Shown one piece after another: positions 62,627 to 64,000 of a DNA stretch of 64,000 nucleotides. The position numbers and the translations under genes are program-made. Numbering within the stretch: position 1 is the first letter of the stretch; each line of letters begins with the position of its first letter. The notes under the pieces are model-generated. The model was not told the DNA's origin. It saw nothing but the letters and a program-made list of their open reading frames with translations, and did not search any database. The DNA lies in NCBI GenBank assembly GCA_021604145.1, contig BQIX01000001.1:124001-188000 (forward strand). Reading direction: 5' to 3'. Source of the DNA: Nitrospirales bacterium. Lineage in GTDB: Bacteria; Nitrospirota; Nitrospiria; Nitrospirales; UBA8639.

Positions 62627-63475
62627 TCAGAATGCTGTTTGATGCAACCGAGGTTCCCTCAAGGATTGGACGTTTTTCATTTCTTTCCGAGATTGATCCA
62701 GACCTGACCAAAATGTGTAAATAGCATTCAGGGCCTTGCCCCCAGCCTCAATAAATTTTTTCCCATCAAATTCCGGTTTCGAAAACGATTCCTTTAGTTC
62801 ATCCAGAACATTATCACCGTGTCCTTTTTCGCTATTAAAATGGAACAGGAAAAATTTCAAAGGAATGGCCGAATCACCAGCCAGTTTGTTTTTCTTGTTA
62901 TACCTTTCTATTCCCGTTATCAATTCTTTCCAGAAATTATTGGACTCGGCTGCCTCACCCTGTCCAATGCCCCAGGCAGCCCATGTTTCGATGGCATAGC
63001 TTGCACCCCGGCCAACTTCACCATCCTTGTTGCCATAGGTTTCTTCTAGTCCTCTGATAAAGGCGCGGGTGGAGGAAGATGCCGAATCCCAACTGCCAAG
63101 TTTTTCTGGATCGAGATTCAGTGGCCGGGCCGTATCTCGCAGCCAGTTGATATGCGCCCATTGGGTTTTGAATGGTTGGTTTTCTGTCGAACCGTCAGAA
63201 TTGATTCGAACACCCAACTCGTTTGCCAATATGTATCGTGCATGGGCCTCAGCTTCAAGGTCCGACGCATTCAAAACTCTCATCAATTGGGCTAATAAAA
63301 ACCATTTGGAAAAGACGGCAAATTGTTCAAACAAGTCAATTAACTGCCCCTCGACCGCCTCGCCCTTTTTAAACCATTGGCAATAGGGATTATGCATGAT
63401 AACCGGATGACTATGGATTTCATTCTTGACCTCACCCCAAAACTTTTCAAAGCTTTGGCCTTTTGAATTATTCAT
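62627..63475 (-). CDS. Heme-oxygenase-like (TenA/CADD-fold) iron-containing redox protein
   Basis: A 282-residue all-helical protein of the heme-oxygenase-like superfamily. Helical pattern and residues such as WFKKGEAVEGQLIDLFEQFA, HARYILANELG, YAIETWAAWGIGQ and LFHFNSEKGHGDNVLDEL fit the iron-containing CADD/PqqC-like branch, with E, H and D/E pairs as likely di-iron ligands. The substrate is unknown. AGAGG precedes the ATG. It stands alone between the homogentisate operon end and the window end. Confidence 0.75.
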   Translation of the reverse strand: MNNSKGQSFEKFWGEVKNEIHSHPVIMHNPYCQWFKKGEAVEGQLIDLFEQFAVFSKWFLLAQLMRVLNASDLEAEAHARYILANELGVRINSDGSTENQPFKTQWAHINWLRDTARPLNLDPEKLGSWDSASSSTRAFIRGLEETYGNKDGEVGRGASYAIETWAAWGIGQGEAAESNNFWKELITGIERYNKKNKLAGDSAIPLKFFLFHFNSEKGHGDNVLDELKESFSKPEFDGKKFIEAGGKALNAIYTFWSGLDQSRKEMKNVQSLREPRLHQTAF

Positions 63476-63887
63476 GGTGAACCTCTTAAGCTATAAGTGT
63501 TCCAAAGAGTTTCCGTGGTTCTGACCTTCTCAGAAATCCTAAGTTTTTCTCCTCCTACACACAATGAACGGGATAACCACTGCTATCAATATTTTACCGC
63601 AGGAATTGATTAGGGGGAAGTTATTGAAGAACGGAAATAAAGAATCGGATCAGTTCGTGTGTTTCATGGGACAGTGCTTTATCTACTGGATTGTATTATG
63701 GAAATCTGTGTTTTCTTTGCTTCGCTTCCGTATCGAGATCGTGGGGAAACTTATGGTCTCTATATCGGACCATTCACATGTCACCATAAGGGCGGTCTAG
63801 CGATGCTTCTCAGCTGATGCCTTTTGCCCCAGCTCTCATCTCTCATCGAGTTGCGTTTCGCCTCAAACCACAACCCCCATTGTTGTA
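63476..63887. other. Intergenic region, no convincing gene
   Basis: About 410 bases. A 78-codon plus-strand frame at 63564-63800 has no ribosome-binding site and no protein-like pattern. Nothing else recognised. Confidence 0.35.
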
Positions 63888-64000
63888 TTAAAAGATATTT
63901 CCTTCATTCTTCTCTGGTTCATACACTAATTCACGGGCCTTATCGGAGCACTTCAGCAAGGCATAGCTCTTGCGTTTATCGAATAAAGATAGTTGGATGT
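63888..64000 (-). CDS. C-terminal end of an unidentified protein (N-terminus outside the window)
   Basis: A minus-strand frame ends with IQLSLFDKRKSYALLKCSD then KARELVYEPEKN and a stop at 63888-63890. About 36 codons are visible, with coding-like composition. The protein is cut by the window edge and not recognised. Confidence 0.5.
   Translation of the reverse strand, partial: IQLSLFDKRKSYALLKCSDKARELVYEPEKNEGNIF

Noticed and set aside
63564-63800. A 78-codon plus-strand frame
   Set aside because: No ribosome-binding site and no homology-like pattern.
1-64000. CRISPR array or rRNA operon
   Set aside because: No spaced direct repeats or rRNA sequence were seen.

Overview
The window looks like a chromosomal segment of a Gram-negative-type bacterium, most likely a member of Nitrospirota close to Nitrospira. 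This rests on overall gene content: many lipoprotein signals, a split biotin-dependent carboxylase, a GspD with TPR and cohesin-like parts, and a heavy-metal RND pump. I could not compare against a database, so the genus-level placement is inference. Most of the window is ordinary dense chromosome, with one degraded mobile-element patch around 32.9-34.7 kb.

Layout. (1) 1-10.5 kb, minus strand: one long type II secretion / type IV pilus-like operon running pseudopilin, GspD, two pseudopilins, a LysM lipoprotein, GspF, GspE, PilM-, PilN- and PilO-like proteins and a last gene cut by the window edge; neighbours mostly overlap by a few bases. (2) 10.7-14.4 kb: a radical SAM protein, a REP-associated tyrosine transposase with hairpins upstream, and an SH3/coiled-coil envelope protein. 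(3) 14.6-21.4 kb, minus: TenA, a lipoprotein thiol peroxidase lacking its resolving cysteine, an alpha/beta-hydrolase lipoprotein, the two subunits of a pyruvate-carboxylase-type enzyme, and a PstS-like protein. (4) 21.6-29.0 kb, mostly plus: an FmdB zinc ribbon, small unknown proteins, hemE, hemG, acylphosphatase, apt, a DksA-like protein with a Lys-rich tail, queC and a lipoprotein cytochrome c. (5) 29.1-39.3 kb: oligoendopeptidase F, a zinc metallopeptidase, tRNA-Thr(UGU), remnants of a tyrosine integrase and an IS6-type transposase, a small lipoprotein, an FAD oxidoreductase, a large trypsin-like protease and a DUF3955-like membrane protein.

(6) 39.6-45.9 kb, minus: a heavy-metal efflux system (His-rich secreted protein, CzcB/CusB-type adaptor, CzcA/CusA-type pump, TolC-type outer-membrane channel). 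(7) 46.2-53.0 kb: a frameshifted heme-binding-domain gene carrying a 10-bp tandem repeat, acetate kinase, and divergently a P-type cation ATPase followed by FtsH. (8) 53.1-64.0 kb: a long PLP-dependent trans-sulfuration-type enzyme, then a six-gene plus-strand operon for aromatic amino-acid breakdown (hppD, FAH-family hydrolase, hmgA, flavin reductase, thiolase, acetoacetyl-CoA synthetase), then a heme-oxygenase-like protein.

How the genes work together. The operon at 55.4-62.4 kb would take 4-hydroxyphenylpyruvate through homogentisate to fumarate and acetoacetate and on to acetyl-CoA. No maleylacetoacetate isomerase is present, and a flavin reductase of unclear role sits in the middle. The metal pump genes form a complete tripartite export route. 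hemE and hemG serve heme synthesis. The best leads are the isomerase-free homogentisate operon, the repeat-frameshifted heme-binding gene, the 1-Cys Tpx lipoprotein, the TPR-secretin-cohesin fusion, and the integrase/IS graveyard beside tRNA-Thr.
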